Shown: positions 16,982 to 28,377 of the stretch, piece by piece
Layout: each line of letters begins with the position of its first letter
Numbering within the stretch: the first letter of the stretch is position 1
Assembly: GCF_000720765.1 (NCBI RefSeq)
Contig: NZ_JODC01000003.1
Span: 434,001-498,000, forward strand
DNA length: 64,000 nt
Direction of reading: 5' to 3'
DNA from: Streptomyces sp. NRRL S-646
Lineage (GTDB): Bacteria; Actinomycetota; Actinomycetes; Streptomycetales; Streptomycetaceae
Program-made: the position numbers and the translations under genes
The notes under the pieces: model-generated
Seen by the model: the letters and a program-made list of their open reading frames with translations, nothing else
The model's database searches: none
What the model was told of the DNA's origin: nothing

Positions 16982-18627
16982 CGGACGCCTCCGGAGGCGG
17001 TCTGGATCTGCCGGATCTCGATGCGGTCGGGGCCGGTGCCGAAGGTGGCGACCGGCGTGGAGTGCTCGATGGCCGCCCTGACATGGGGCAGGTCCACCGC
17101 GTCGCGCCGCACCGTCGGGGAGGCGACCACGTAGTCGAGGTCCTTCCAGCCGTGCGGCATCGTCTTCGTGACGGCCGGGTCGAGGTCGGCCTTGTAGAAC
17201 CAGATGACGCCGGGCCCGGGCCGGTATCCGTCGTGCACCAGGTCCAGCCAGAGCGCGTCGTCGACCAGGACGCGGGTGTTCTTCGGGTCCGTGACCTCGG
17301 TGGCCAGCCACTTGGAGGCGGACCGGTAGGGGGCGTTGGCGTCGGCGGTGACGGCGGTGTGGTCGCCGTCGTACCAGCGCGGGACGACGTACGCGCCGGC
17401 GGCGATCGCGAGGACGGCGGCGAGAGCGTAACGGCCCCCGGTGAGCGACCGCCTCTCGCCGTCCGCCCGCCCTCTGCGCAGCACGGCGTGGGCGACGGAG
17501 GCGGTGCCCCCGGCGAGGACCAGGGCGAGGAAGGGCAGCGCCTGGATGACGTACATCGCGGGCAGATAGCCGTTGGGACGCAGGGCCAGCGCGGTGAGGA
17601 TCGCGACCGTGAGGGCCGGTCCGGCGAGGGCGCGGGCGGTGACCGACCAGCGCCAGGTGGCCACCAGCAGCAGCGCGCCGGCGAGGCCGCCCAGCGGCAG
17701 GACACGGTCGTAGTAGAGCCACGAGTGCAGTACGCCGTACGAGCCGGAGCCCTGGTCCAGGATGAAGCCCGAACCCGGCCTGGTCATCTGGTACTTGACG
17801 CCCTCCCAGAGCGAGACGTGCCCACCACCGGGGAGCAACTCGCCTTTCAGGAAGGCGAAGAGCGGGTAGCTGAAGCCGATCAGCACGCAGGCCGTGACGG
17901 CTCCGGTCACCGCGAACTTGCGGGTGTCGCGGTGGCTGTGCCGCCACATCGTGACGAACAGCGCCGGGAGGACGACGAGCATCGTCTCCTTGGTGAGCAC
18001 CGCCGTGGCGGCCGCGAGGCCCGCGCCGAAGTGGTGCCAGAGGTGGCGGCTCGGGGAGGCGGCGAGAGTGAAGGCGAGGAGCGTCCACATCACCGCGAGG
18101 TTGTCGAGGAAGATCTCGCGCTGGAGGACGACGGAGAGCGGCGAGAGGCCGAAGAGGGCCATCGCGAGCCCGGCGGCCCAGCGCGGCAGGGACAGGCGGC
18201 GGGCGAGGACGTAGACGAGGACCGCGCTGACCGCGGAGACGATCAGCATCACGACGCGCATGGAGCCGACGGTCATCGAGCCGGGGCTGAGCCAGGACGG
18301 GATCCAGGTGAGCACGGCTATCTGGATCCAGCCGAGGGGCGGGTGGTCGTACCAGTAGGTGTAGTGGGCCAGGCCCCTGCCCTGCTGGACCGCCCAGGCC
18401 TGGGCGAGGTAGGTGCCCTCGTCGTCGCTGAGCGTCGGGTAGTCGGCGATGTTCCAGCCCTGCACGACGAGGATCGCCACGAGAAGCGCGCCGCACAGCA
18501 GGAGGTCGGGGCGGGAGGAGCGGAGGCGTTGGGGCGGCGCCGTCAGGCCGGTCGAACCGGTTTTGGGCGCAGGCTGCCGCTGCGCGGGGACCTTCGGGGA
18601 GGTCACCGCGGGAAGTGTGGAGGTCAC
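16978..18627 (-). CDS. GT39/PMT-like membrane glycosyltransferase
   Basis: The 549-residue polytopic protein has about 10-12 helices. The first extracytoplasmic loop DYPTLSDDEGTYLAQAW carries the acidic motif of GT39/ArnT/PMT enzymes, and WYDHPPLGWIQIAV is also typical. Such enzymes transfer a sugar from a polyprenyl-phosphate donor to an acceptor outside the membrane. The ATG overlaps the preceding GT2 stop by four bases and its own stop overlaps the next ATG. These three genes are therefore translationally coupled. Confidence 0.9.
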   Translation of the reverse strand: MTSTLPAVTSPKVPAQRQPAPKTGSTGLTAPPQRLRSSRPDLLLCGALLVAILVVQGWNIADYPTLSDDEGTYLAQAWAVQQGRGLAHYTYWYDHPPLGWIQIAVLTWIPSWLSPGSMTVGSMRVVMLIVSAVSAVLVYVLARRLSLPRWAAGLAMALFGLSPLSVVLQREIFLDNLAVMWTLLAFTLAASPSRHLWHHFGAGLAAATAVLTKETMLVVLPALFVTMWRHSHRDTRKFAVTGAVTACVLIGFSYPLFAFLKGELLPGGGHVSLWEGVKYQMTRPGSGFILDQGSGSYGVLHSWLYYDRVLPLGGLAGALLLVATWRWSVTARALAGPALTVAILTALALRPNGYLPAMYVIQALPFLALVLAGGTASVAHAVLRRGRADGERRSLTGGRYALAAVLAIAAGAYVVPRWYDGDHTAVTADANAPYRSASKWLATEVTDPKNTRVLVDDALWLDLVHDGYRPGPGVIWFYKADLDPAVTKTMPHGWKDLDYVVASPTVRRDAVDLPHVRAAIEHSTPVATFGTGPDRIEIRQIQTASGGVR

Positions 18628-19913
18628 GCAGGGACGTCCTCTCGGAGTACCGCTGTGTCGTTCAGATGCGCGCCGACGTGGCTGGTCAGCTCCCAGTCGT
18701 TGCGGCCGCGTTGCTCACGCCATACGGCGCGGATCGCGGCCCCGGCGAGGAGGACCTGGTAGAAGGGGCCGCCCACGACCAGCTTGAGGTAGTGGACCAG
18801 GCGGACGCGAAGCCCGTACTGCTTGCCGAAGTCGTGCAGTCCGACGACCTCGAAGACGAAGGTGACCGCCGCGGTGACCAGCGGCAGGAAGGTGAGGAAG
18901 GCGATCCCGACGGGCACGTCCAGGAAGAGCGCGACCGCCGCGTTGAGCGGGATGATCACCCCGGAGAAGGCCTGCAGGAACGGGGTCATGAGCGTGTACC
19001 GGGCGAGCAGCCGCTGCCCGAAGCCGGGGAGCTGTTTCCAGTCCTTCTTCCGGTAGACCTGGAGGAAGCCCTGGTTCCAGCGGGTGCGCTGCTTGAGCAG
19101 CGACATCAGCGAGCCCGGGGTCTCCTCCCGGGTCACCATGGCGGAGTCGTAGGCGACGACGACCTTCTTGCCGATGCTGGAGAGCCGGACGCCCAGGTCG
19201 CAGTCCTCGGCGAGGCAGTTGGGATCCCAGCCGTCCGCTTCCCGCAGCACATCCGTCCGTACGAAGACGGTGTTGCCGCCGAGCGGGATGAACCCCTTCT
19301 GCGCGTGCAGATGCAGCCGGGAGCGGAACCAGAAGAAGTACTCCAGGCAGTTGCGCAGGGAGTACCAGCTGGAGTGGAAGTTGATGAGCTGGACGCCGCC
19401 CTGCACCACGTCCGCGTGCGTGGTGCGGAAGGCGTGGTCGACGTGCGCGAGGAGCTCGGGATGGACCTGGTCCTCGGCGTCGAAGACCCCGACGACATCG
19501 CCGCGGCAGTGCGGCAGCGCCGTGTTCATGGCCTTCGGCTTGTTCTTCTTCTCGTGGGTGTCGACGACGACTCTCACGCGCGGATCGCGCGCGGCCGCGT
19601 TTTCGGCGACCGCCGTGGTCTCGGGGTCGTCGTGCCCGACGATCACGATGATCTCGAAGTCGGTGTGCGTGGACTCCAGCAACCGCTGGATCGTGTGGTC
19701 CAGCACGGCCTGCTCGTGCCGCGCGGGCAGCAGCAACGAGAAGGAGACGTGCTCGGCCCCGTCCGGACTGCTGAACCGGGTGGAGGCGAGCACTTCGGGC
19801 GTTCGCCACGCGTGCATCTGCCACCACAGGGTGAAGGCAGCCATCCAGAACAGGGCCAGTGAAACGGCAGCGATGAAGACAGACGTCAGCAACAGATCCC
19901 CCCAGATCCCCAA
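18624..19913 (-). CDS. Processive-type membrane glycosyltransferase family 2 (CslA/hyaluronan-synthase-like)
   Basis: The 429-residue enzyme has an N-terminal helix (about 7-30), a cytosolic GT-A domain and three to four C-terminal helices. Catalytic motifs are DAED at 145-148, the acceptor-site ED at 236-237 and QRTRW at 275-279. That is the D,D,D,QxxRW pattern of processive beta-glycan synthases. It is first in the four-gene operon. The start is the ATG at 19913 with a weak GGGGG ribosome site. Pairing with a GlxA-like oxidase parallels the cslA-glxA pair known for hyphal-tip glucan in Streptomyces, but the extra GT39 and DPM genes make this a different locus. Confidence 0.9.
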   Translation of the reverse strand: MGIWGDLLLTSVFIAAVSLALFWMAAFTLWWQMHAWRTPEVLASTRFSSPDGAEHVSFSLLLPARHEQAVLDHTIQRLLESTHTDFEIIVIVGHDDPETTAVAENAAARDPRVRVVVDTHEKKNKPKAMNTALPHCRGDVVGVFDAEDQVHPELLAHVDHAFRTTHADVVQGGVQLINFHSSWYSLRNCLEYFFWFRSRLHLHAQKGFIPLGGNTVFVRTDVLREADGWDPNCLAEDCDLGVRLSSIGKKVVVAYDSAMVTREETPGSLMSLLKQRTRWNQGFLQVYRKKDWKQLPGFGQRLLARYTLMTPFLQAFSGVIIPLNAAVALFLDVPVGIAFLTFLPLVTAAVTFVFEVVGLHDFGKQYGLRVRLVHYLKLVVGGPFYQVLLAGAAIRAVWREQRGRNDWELTSHVGAHLNDTAVLREDVPA

Positions 19914-20082
19914 TGCCCCCAGTCGCGACAGACGTCACATCTGTCGCGGAACTGTGTAGACATTAAGGGTGATCTGTGAAGTCCGTAGGCCGTTTCCATG
20001 AAGAACGCATTTCTTCACAACGGGTCCCGAGAGTGAACAATTCGAACACCGGTTACGTAACTGCCCCTCGCCCGCTGTCGTT

Positions 20083-22093
<2,011 letters not shown>

Positions 22094-22113
<20 letters not shown>

Positions 22114-22684
22114 CGTTCCACTCTCCCACGGGGGCGGGGGCGGCGTAGAAGCGGAGGTTCATTCGGCGGGCCCCCTCGGGGACGTCGCCCTCGGGGTGGC
22201 CGTACCGGTCGAGGAGGGCCTGGTAGGCGCGAACGAAGTCGAGCAGGTCCTCCTTGGTCATCCACGTGCCGGTGCGCTGCACCTGGGCCCAGCCCTCCGG
22301 CCCCCGGTACTCCTCGTGGGCTCGCCGGAACAGCCTCGTGTCCAGCTCGATCTTCAGCAGGGCGAGTTGCTCGGCGGCCGCGTACTCCTCCGGGGCCATG
22401 GTCTCCGGGTCGGGCGTGGTGTGGCTGAACGCCAGCGACCGCCACCACCGCTCCCGGCCGCCCGACTTCTCCGGGATCTCCTCGATGAGCCGCTGCTCGG
22501 CCAGTTTGCGCAGGTGGTAGCTGGTGGTGCCGGAACTCTCGCCGAGCTCCCTGGCGAGCACGGTGGAGTTCGCCTCGCCGTGCCGGCCCAGGTAGTCGAG
22601 GATCCGGCGGCGCAGGGGGTTGCCCAGGGATTTGTAGAGGGCGGTGCGTTCGAGGCTGGTCATCTCGGGCGGGCCGTCGGTCAT
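22094..22684 (-). CDS. ArsR-like winged-helix transcriptional regulator
   Basis: The 196-residue protein has an N-terminal winged helix-turn-helix ([19 protein letters not shown], then [22 protein letters not shown] and a wing around RERWW). A helical C-terminal domain of unknown ligand follows. The ATG at 22684 is chosen because upstream codons to 22795 run through the promoter region. It overlaps the YyaL-type gene by 20 bases and probably controls it. A dyad in the divergent upstream region is the likely operator. Confidence 0.85.
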
Positions 22685-22741
22685 GCGGCCACGGTAACCC
22701 TGAGAACCCTGACTCGTCCCTGATGTCTGCCGATTTTTCTT

Positions 22742-22759
22742 TGCAGAATTTTCTCTGCA
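22742..22759. promoter_or_regulatory. Inverted repeat TGCAGA-N6-TCTGCA, putative ArsR-like operator
   Basis: The dyad lies in the 114 bp divergent spacer between the winged-helix regulator and the four-helix membrane protein gene. On the minus strand it also reads as two tandem CTGCARAGAAAA units. It is an AT-rich island in GC-rich surroundings, as expected for a promoter/operator. Confidence 0.45.
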
Positions 22760-22798
22760 GTCTAGCATGGAGGCGTCGGAACGGAATGGGGGCATCTG

Positions 22799-23254
22799 GT
22801 GAGGAAGCAGTCGTACAAGAGGCAGCTGATGGGGTGGACGCTGCTCCTGCTGGGCATGGCCGTGGGCACGGCGGTCGTGCTGCTGAAGAGGTGGATGCTG
22901 GTCGTCCTGAGCGCGGCGGCCGTGCTGCTGGTGCCGTGGATGGTGGTGCTGGGCCTGACCCTCCAGGCCGACACCGAGGTACGGAACTGGTCACTGGCCT
23001 GGATCGGCCTGGACGTCCTGATGGCGACGGGCTGCGCGACGACGGCCCTGCTGGGCTTGCGGGGCGACCCGAGGGCCCGTCTCACGGCATCGGCAACGGC
23101 GGCTGTGGCGGTGCTGGACGCGTGGTTCGACATAACGACGGCACAGCCCGGTACCGACCTCACTCAGGCGGTGGCCTGCGCGGTGGCGGAGGGAGCGCTC
23201 GCCTGCATCTGCATCTGCCTCGCCGTGAGCGACCGCCACGCCCGGCACGAGTGA
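22799..23254 (+). CDS. Four-helix membrane protein of unknown function
   Basis: The 151-residue protein is almost entirely hydrophobic, with about four membrane helices. It has a basic N-terminus (RKQSYKRQ) and a Cys-rich last helix (ACICICLA). A GTG start follows GGGGG. It lies 77 bases before the STAND ATPase on the same strand and may be cotranscribed with it. It is divergent from the regulator gene. No known family was recognised. Confidence 0.6.
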   Translation: MRKQSYKRQLMGWTLLLLGMAVGTAVVLLKRWMLVVLSAAAVLLVPWMVVLGLTLQADTEVRNWSLAWIGLDVLMATGCATTALLGLRGDPRARLTASATAAVAVLDAWFDITTAQPGTDLTQAVACAVAEGALACICICLAVSDRHARHE

Positions 23255-23331
23255 TCGCTGCCCTCTCGCGCTGACGGCTTCCCCGAAGGACACTCGTAGG
23301 CAAAGGAGTTGCCGCCGGAGGGGGACGTGAC

Positions 23332-26300
23332 ATGCGGGACAGCCATCGGGCGGATGCCGAACGGCTGTTGGCCCGGGCCGTGGAGGAAGAGGTGCGACGC
23401 TCCGGCGGACGCACCGACGGGACGGTGCTGCTGTCGCGGTCGCGCGGCGCGCTGGACGCGATGGCTCAGACGGCCGCCGAGGAGTACGAGGCCTATACGC
23501 GGGCGCTGGACGAGGCGGAGGGCGACCGGCTGACCTTCGGGCAGAGGTATGCGAAGGAGGGCTCCGGGACTCCCTTGCTGGTGGCGGCCGTTGCCGCGGT
23601 CGCGGCGGCGGTGGCCGACCTGGCCTTCGGCACGGACACCGGCACGGCGGTGGGAGTCGGCGTGACGGTCGGCGTGGTCGGTGCCGCGGCGACCGTGCTC
23701 AAGGTGGCCGGTTCCCATCTGCCCGCCGCGCACCACCGGGCCGGCGCCGCGAGCCAGCCCGGCGGGCCGGAACAGCTGCGGCTGCAGTGGCTGACTGCGC
23801 TGGAGGTGCGCGGCATCCGGCCGTTCCTCGACCAGCAGCGGGTGCGTGCCGCGTCCACCGGCCCGAAGAAGCCGGGACCTCAGCTGCGCGGCACGGACAA
23901 GAGCGCGGCCGCCCGCGGGCGGAGTGTGCTGGCCCAGTCGTTCGCCCAGCTTCCGGAGCCCGCGGGGGCATTCGCGGGGCGGCGGCAGGAGATGGCGCGG
24001 ATCCGGCAGTGGGTGCAGGCGTCCCGCGCGAGTACGGACACCCGCCCGACGGTGGTGATCCTGCACGGCACACCCGGCAGCGGCCGTACGACCCTAGCGA
24101 TGCGCGCCACGCACGACCTGAAGGACTACTTCCGTGGCGCCTGCGTGGTGGACCTGCGCGGCGGCAGCCCGGAGGAGCCGCCGCTGTCCACCCGGGACGC
24201 CCTGCTGCACCTGTTGAACCGGCTCGGCGCGCCCCGCGAACAGCTGCTGTTCCGTGAGCGTTCCTCCCCGGACCAGCAGGTCAAGCGGCTGAGCGAGCTG
24301 TATCACCAGCATCTGACGGGCGTGCCGGTCACGGTCGTCCTGGACGACGCCTCGGACCCGGAACAGATCCGTACGCTCGTCCCCGAGCGCTCCGACAGCC
24401 TCGTCCTGGTCACCGCCCGCGAGCCCCTAGAACTCCCCTCCGACCTGCAGGCCCATGTCCATGCACTGCCGGTCGAGGCGCTGGACCCGGCGGGCGCGGA
24501 GGAACTGCTGGACGCGGCGGCGCAGGACAACTCGGGCCCCTACGACGCCGATTCGGCGGACCGGATCCGGGATCTGTGCGGCGGCCTGCCGCTGGCGCTG
24601 TGCATCGCGGGTTCGTCGCTGGGCCCGCGTTCACCGCGGCAGCTGGCCACGGATCTGGCGGCGTACGGCCCCGTGGAACCGATCGAGCGCGTGCTGTGGC
24701 TGCGCTACACGGACCAGTCGGAGGCGGCCCGCCGGCTGCTGCGCCGGCTGGCCCTGGCCGGGCGCGCCTCCCTCGGTGCCGCCGCGGCCGCCTCCCTGCT
24801 CGCGACGGACGAGACAGAGGCGACCCGCCATCTGGTGGCGCTCTCCCGGGCGGGCCTGATCGACCATGTGCGCGGCAGCCGCTACCGCCTCCACGACCTG
24901 GTGCGTGCCTTCGCCCACGCCCGCCTGCTGGACGAGGAGGAGGCGGGCGAGCGCACGGCCGCGCAGGAACGCCTGATCGTGAACTACGCCGACCTCGCCG
25001 ACTCCGTGCTGCGGCTGGTCGACGGCAATATGTCGACCCGCTCGGACCGCTTCAGCCCGCACGGCTTCACGTCCCTGGACGAGGCGCTGCGCTGGCTGGA
25101 CGACGAGTCGAGCTTCATCACCTCCACGCTGCGGCACGCGGAGGGCGTGAACCAGGCGGCGGTGCTGAACCTGCTGGGCGCGCTGTGCGACTACTGCCTG
25201 CTGCGCGGCGACCTCTACCGCCTGGGCGAGATCAGCGAGCTGGCGCAGGCCGTCGACCAGGGTCTGCTGCTCCGCTCGGTGCAGTGGCGCACCGGCATCG
25301 CGGCCCGTCAGCTGGGCGAACTGGACAAGGCGCGGACGACGCTGACCTCGGTGGTCGACCTGTACATGGAGGCCCACCACGACGCGGGCGCGGCCCGTGC
25401 CCTGTGCTCCCTGGGCATCACCCTGCACCACCAGGGCAATCTCACGGAGGCGGCGGCGAAGCTCCGCGAGGCGCTGGACCTCCAGGCGGCCCCCGAGCTG
25501 GCGACCGACCGCGGCTGGACGATGCACGCCCTGGCCGCGGTGGAACGGGACCGCGGCCATGTCCAGGAGTCACTGCGCCTGCTCGCCGAGTCCCTGGTCC
25601 TGCACCGCGCCGGCGAGTCCGTGCACGGCGAGGCCTGGGCCCATTTCCAGCTCGGCCAGCTGTCCCTGCGCATGGGCGACGTCCCGCGCGCGGAGGCCGA
25701 GCTGAACGCGGCCCTCGACCGCTACAGCCGCACCCGTGACGCCCGCGGCGAGGCCTGGGCCCTCACCCAGCTGGCCCGCGCCCGCCTCGTCGCCGGCGAC
25801 CCCTCCCAGGCGGTGGACGGCCTGCGGCAGGCGGCGTCCCGGCACCGCGACAACGAGGACGCCCGCGGTGAGGCCTGGACGGTCTACTACCTGGGCCAGG
25901 CCCTGGAGGAGACCGGCAACCTCGACCACGCGGTCCGTGAACTGGAACGCTCCCGCACGATGTTCTCGCGGATGCGGGACGTCTACGGCCTGGCGTGCGC
26001 CCGGCACCACTCGGCGAGAGTCACCCGCGACCAGCGTGCCGCCCAGACGGGCTCCCTCAGGAACTCCGGTTTCGCCCGCCAGCTGCTGGTCGACGCCCGG
26101 GCCGACTTCCAGCGCATCGGCGTCGCCCACGGCGAGGCATGGACCTGCCTGGAACTCGCGGTCGTGGACGCGGGTAATGCCCGTAACCAGCAGGCGCTGG
26201 CGCTGTGCGACGACGCGGTGGACCTGTTCACGTCCTACGGCGACCATCGCGGCGCGGACTGGGCCCGCTTCCTGCGCTGCACCCTGCTGCCCTACGCGGC

Positions 26301-26532
26301 CCCCGGCGGCGTGGAGATCGGCACGGCGGTCGCCCAGGAGGAACTGGCCCAGCTCTCCCGCACCGGCCATCCCCTGCGGGACCGCAAGCTCGACGACTAC
26401 GTGGAGGCGTATCAGCTGCTGCTGGAGCGGGGCGTGAACCTGGAGGAGGGCTGGCAGGCCTGGCGGCTGGGCATGGTGCCGAGCCGGCATGCACGGGAGG
26501 TGATGGGGGTGGCGGTACCGGCCAGTCACTGA
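23332..26532 (+). CDS. Membrane-linked STAND (NB-ARC) ATPase with TPR domain
   Basis: The 1066-residue protein has a helical N-terminal region (1-70) and two hydrophobic segments (about 80-99 and 104-125) that may insert in the membrane. An NB-ARC ATPase follows: Walker A GTPGSGRTT at 246-254, Walker B VTVVLDD at about 333-339 and GLPLAL at about 418-423. A winged-helix-like region comes next, and from about residue 560 an array of tetratricopeptide-like helices with repeated ARGEAW signatures. It lacks the OmpR-type DNA-binding domain of AfsR/SARP regulators. STAND proteins act as switches in signalling or phage defence; the ligand and effector here are unknown. Confidence 0.8.
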   Translation: MRDSHRADAERLLARAVEEEVRRSGGRTDGTVLLSRSRGALDAMAQTAAEEYEAYTRALDEAEGDRLTFGQRYAKEGSGTPLLVAAVAAVAAAVADLAFGTDTGTAVGVGVTVGVVGAAATVLKVAGSHLPAAHHRAGAASQPGGPEQLRLQWLTALEVRGIRPFLDQQRVRAASTGPKKPGPQLRGTDKSAAARGRSVLAQSFAQLPEPAGAFAGRRQEMARIRQWVQASRASTDTRPTVVILHGTPGSGRTTLAMRATHDLKDYFRGACVVDLRGGSPEEPPLSTRDALLHLLNRLGAPREQLLFRERSSPDQQVKRLSELYHQHLTGVPVTVVLDDASDPEQIRTLVPERSDSLVLVTAREPLELPSDLQAHVHALPVEALDPAGAEELLDAAAQDNSGPYDADSADRIRDLCGGLPLALCIAGSSLGPRSPRQLATDLAAYGPVEPIERVLWLRYTDQSEAARRLLRRLALAGRASLGAAAAASLLATDETEATRHLVALSRAGLIDHVRGSRYRLHDLVRAFAHARLLDEEEAGERTAAQERLIVNYADLADSVLRLVDGNMSTRSDRFSPHGFTSLDEALRWLDDESSFITSTLRHAEGVNQAAVLNLLGALCDYCLLRGDLYRLGEISELAQAVDQGLLLRSVQWRTGIAARQLGELDKARTTLTSVVDLYMEAHHDAGAARALCSLGITLHHQGNLTEAAAKLREALDLQAAPELATDRGWTMHALAAVERDRGHVQESLRLLAESLVLHRAGESVHGEAWAHFQLGQLSLRMGDVPRAEAELNAALDRYSRTRDARGEAWALTQLARARLVAGDPSQAVDGLRQAASRHRDNEDARGEAWTVYYLGQALEETGNLDHAVRELERSRTMFSRMRDVYGLACARHHSARVTRDQRAAQTGSLRNSGFARQLLVDARADFQRIGVAHGEAWTCLELAVVDAGNARNQQALALCDDAVDLFTSYGDHRGADWARFLRCTLLPYAAPGGVEIGTAVAQEELAQLSRTGHPLRDRKLDDYVEAYQLLLERGVNLEEGWQAWRLGMVPSRHAREVMGVAVPASH

Positions 26533-26559
26533 CCGCCGGCCACCCCCGGCCCCACTGCG

Positions 26560-26808
26560 TCAGCTCCGGCGCGCCTCGGAGTCGGCGGCGGACTCCGCGG
26601 ACCCGGCGTCCGCCTCGGCCGACTCCTTGAACTTCACCTTGCCCATGTGCCGGTTCATGGACTTCATCAGGGCCCACACCGCCAGGGCCATCGCCGCGAA
26701 GACGATGAAGCCGAGGACGCCGGGGGTGACCTTGTTCTCGTCCACCTCCTTGGCGAGGGGGACGAGGTGCGTCATTGCCAGGCTCACGCTTGCGCTCATG
26801 TCAGGCAT
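26560..26808 (-). CDS. Small single-helix membrane protein downstream of mca
   Basis: The 82-residue protein has one membrane helix (about 28-47, TPGVLGFIVFAAMALAVWALM). A basic patch and a Glu/Ala/Ser-rich cytoplasmic tail follow. The start may be the ATG at 26808, which overlaps the mca stop, or the ATG at 26799; both imply translational coupling with mca. The function is unknown. Confidence 0.7.
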   Translation of the reverse strand: MPDMSASVSLAMTHLVPLAKEVDENKVTPGVLGFIVFAAMALAVWALMKSMNRHMGKVKFKESAEADAGSAESAADSEARRS

Positions 26809-27682
26809 TGTCGCGGACGCCCGCGAAGAGGTCGTCCTCGGGGAGGGAGGTATCGACGAGGGACTTCGCGAGCTCGTACTCCTCCGTCGGCCAGACCTCC
26901 TTCTGGATCTCCATCGGGACCTTGAACCAGCCGCCGTCGGGGTCGATCTGCGTGGCGTGGGCGATCAGCGCCTTGTCGCGGATCTCGAAGAACTCGGCGC
27001 ACGGAACATGCGTGGTCAGCGTGCGCTCGACGCGCTCGAACTCGCTCCAGCGCTTGAGCCATTCCCCGTACGGCGACTCCAGGCCGCGGTCGAGCAGCGC
27101 GTTGTGCAGCGCCTCGGTGCGGGGGCGGTTGAAGCCCTGGTTGTAGTAGAGCTTGAGCGGCTGGTAGATCGGGCCGAACTCGGACTCCGGGTACTTCTCG
27201 GTGTCCGCCGCGCCCTCGAACGCCACCATCGAGATCTTGTGGGTCATGATGTGGTCGGGGTGCGGATAACCGCCGTTCTCGTCGTAGGTGGTGATCACCT
27301 GGGGACGGAAGGAACGGATCTGCTTCACCAGCTCGCCGGCCGCCTTGTCGACGTCCTCCAGGGCGAAGCAGCCCTCGGGCAGCGGGGGCAGCGGGTCACC
27401 CTCCGGCAGACCGGAGTCCACGAAGCCGAGCCACTCCTGGCTCACCCCGAGGATCTCGCGGGCCTCGTCCATCTCCTTCTTGCGTACCTCGTGGATGTGC
27501 TCCTCGATGTACTTGTCGCCTTGCAACTTGGGATTGAGGATGGAGCCGCGCTCCCCGCCCGTGCAGGTCACGACCAGCACGTCCACCCCCTCGGACACGT
27601 ACTTCGCCATGGTGGCCGCGCCCTTGCTCGACTCGTCGTCGGGGTGGGCGTGCACGGCCATCAGTCGCAGCTGGTCAGTCAA
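26801..27682 (-). CDS. mca: Mycothiol S-conjugate amidase
   Basis: The 293-residue zinc amidase cleaves mycothiol-toxin conjugates to a mercapturic acid and GlcN-inositol, the actinobacterial detoxification step. Zinc ligands are visible in AHPDDE (His13-Asp16) and HPDH (141-144). The LmbE-like core VITTYDENGGYPHPDHIMTHK region distinguishes Mca from MshB. The start is a TTG preceded by GAGGA. It is divergent from a DUF4307 gene and coupled to a small membrane protein gene. Confidence 0.95.
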   Translation of the reverse strand: MTDQLRLMAVHAHPDDESSKGAATMAKYVSEGVDVLVVTCTGGERGSILNPKLQGDKYIEEHIHEVRKKEMDEAREILGVSQEWLGFVDSGLPEGDPLPPLPEGCFALEDVDKAAGELVKQIRSFRPQVITTYDENGGYPHPDHIMTHKISMVAFEGAADTEKYPESEFGPIYQPLKLYYNQGFNRPRTEALHNALLDRGLESPYGEWLKRWSEFERVERTLTTHVPCAEFFEIRDKALIAHATQIDPDGGWFKVPMEIQKEVWPTEEYELAKSLVDTSLPEDDLFAGVRDNA

Positions 27683-27795
27683 GACTCAATCCTCGGTAAG
27701 TCGGCGCCCGGTGTGAACCGGCGCGATCGGCGGCTTCTATAGTGACCGAATCGGGGGGCGAAAAATTCCGGGGTCCGGTTTCGGAGAGGACGATC

Positions 27796-28194
27796 ATGAG
27801 TACGGCGAGCACGCGGCTGCCCGAGGGCCGCTACGGCCGTTCCTCGGACGAGCGCGCCGACCGCAAGCTCAAGGTCATCGGTGCCATTCTCGCCGCGGCG
27901 CTGCTCGCCCTCGTCGGCTACTTCGCCTACCACTACGTCGCCGAGAACAAGATCAGCGCCGAGGTGATCACCTTCGATGCGCAGAAGGACTCCGTGAAGG
28001 TGCATCTGGAGGTCCGCAAGGACGCCGACGCCTCCGGCTACTGCACCATCCGCTCCCAGTCGAAGGACGGGGCCGAGGTGGGCCGGGCCGACTTCCGCTT
28101 CGGCGGGCACGCCACACGCATCGACCGGGTCGTCACGCTCCGTACGACATCCGAGGGCACCACCGCGGAACTGCTCGGCTGCCACGCCGACTGA
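27796..28194 (+). CDS. DUF4307 single-pass membrane protein
   Basis: The 132-residue protein has a short cytoplasmic N-terminus, one helix at about 27-50 (KVIGAILAAALLALVGYFAYHYV) and an extracytoplasmic beta-rich domain (EVITFDAQKDSVKVHLEV). One cysteine pair (YCTI, LLGCHAD) could form a disulfide. GGAGAGGAC before the ATG at 27796 decides against the upstream start. The gene is actinobacterial-specific, commonly sits beside mca and greA, and has unknown function. Confidence 0.82.
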   Translation: MSTASTRLPEGRYGRSSDERADRKLKVIGAILAAALLALVGYFAYHYVAENKISAEVITFDAQKDSVKVHLEVRKDADASGYCTIRSQSKDGAEVGRADFRFGGHATRIDRVVTLRTTSEGTTAELLGCHAD

Positions 28195-28377
28195 CCCCGC
28201 CCCGTCCGGCCCCGGTCGGAATACATGGGCCGTGACCTGCGTTGATGCAATTCTGATGGCTTATGTCCTCCCCCTTCAGCCGCTGAATTGTTAGGCTCGT
28301 GGTTTCGCCCATCCGTGAAGGAACATTCTTCTGGGTAGGGCGATGCTTTGTATTCCCAGTACCTACGAGGAGCACCT

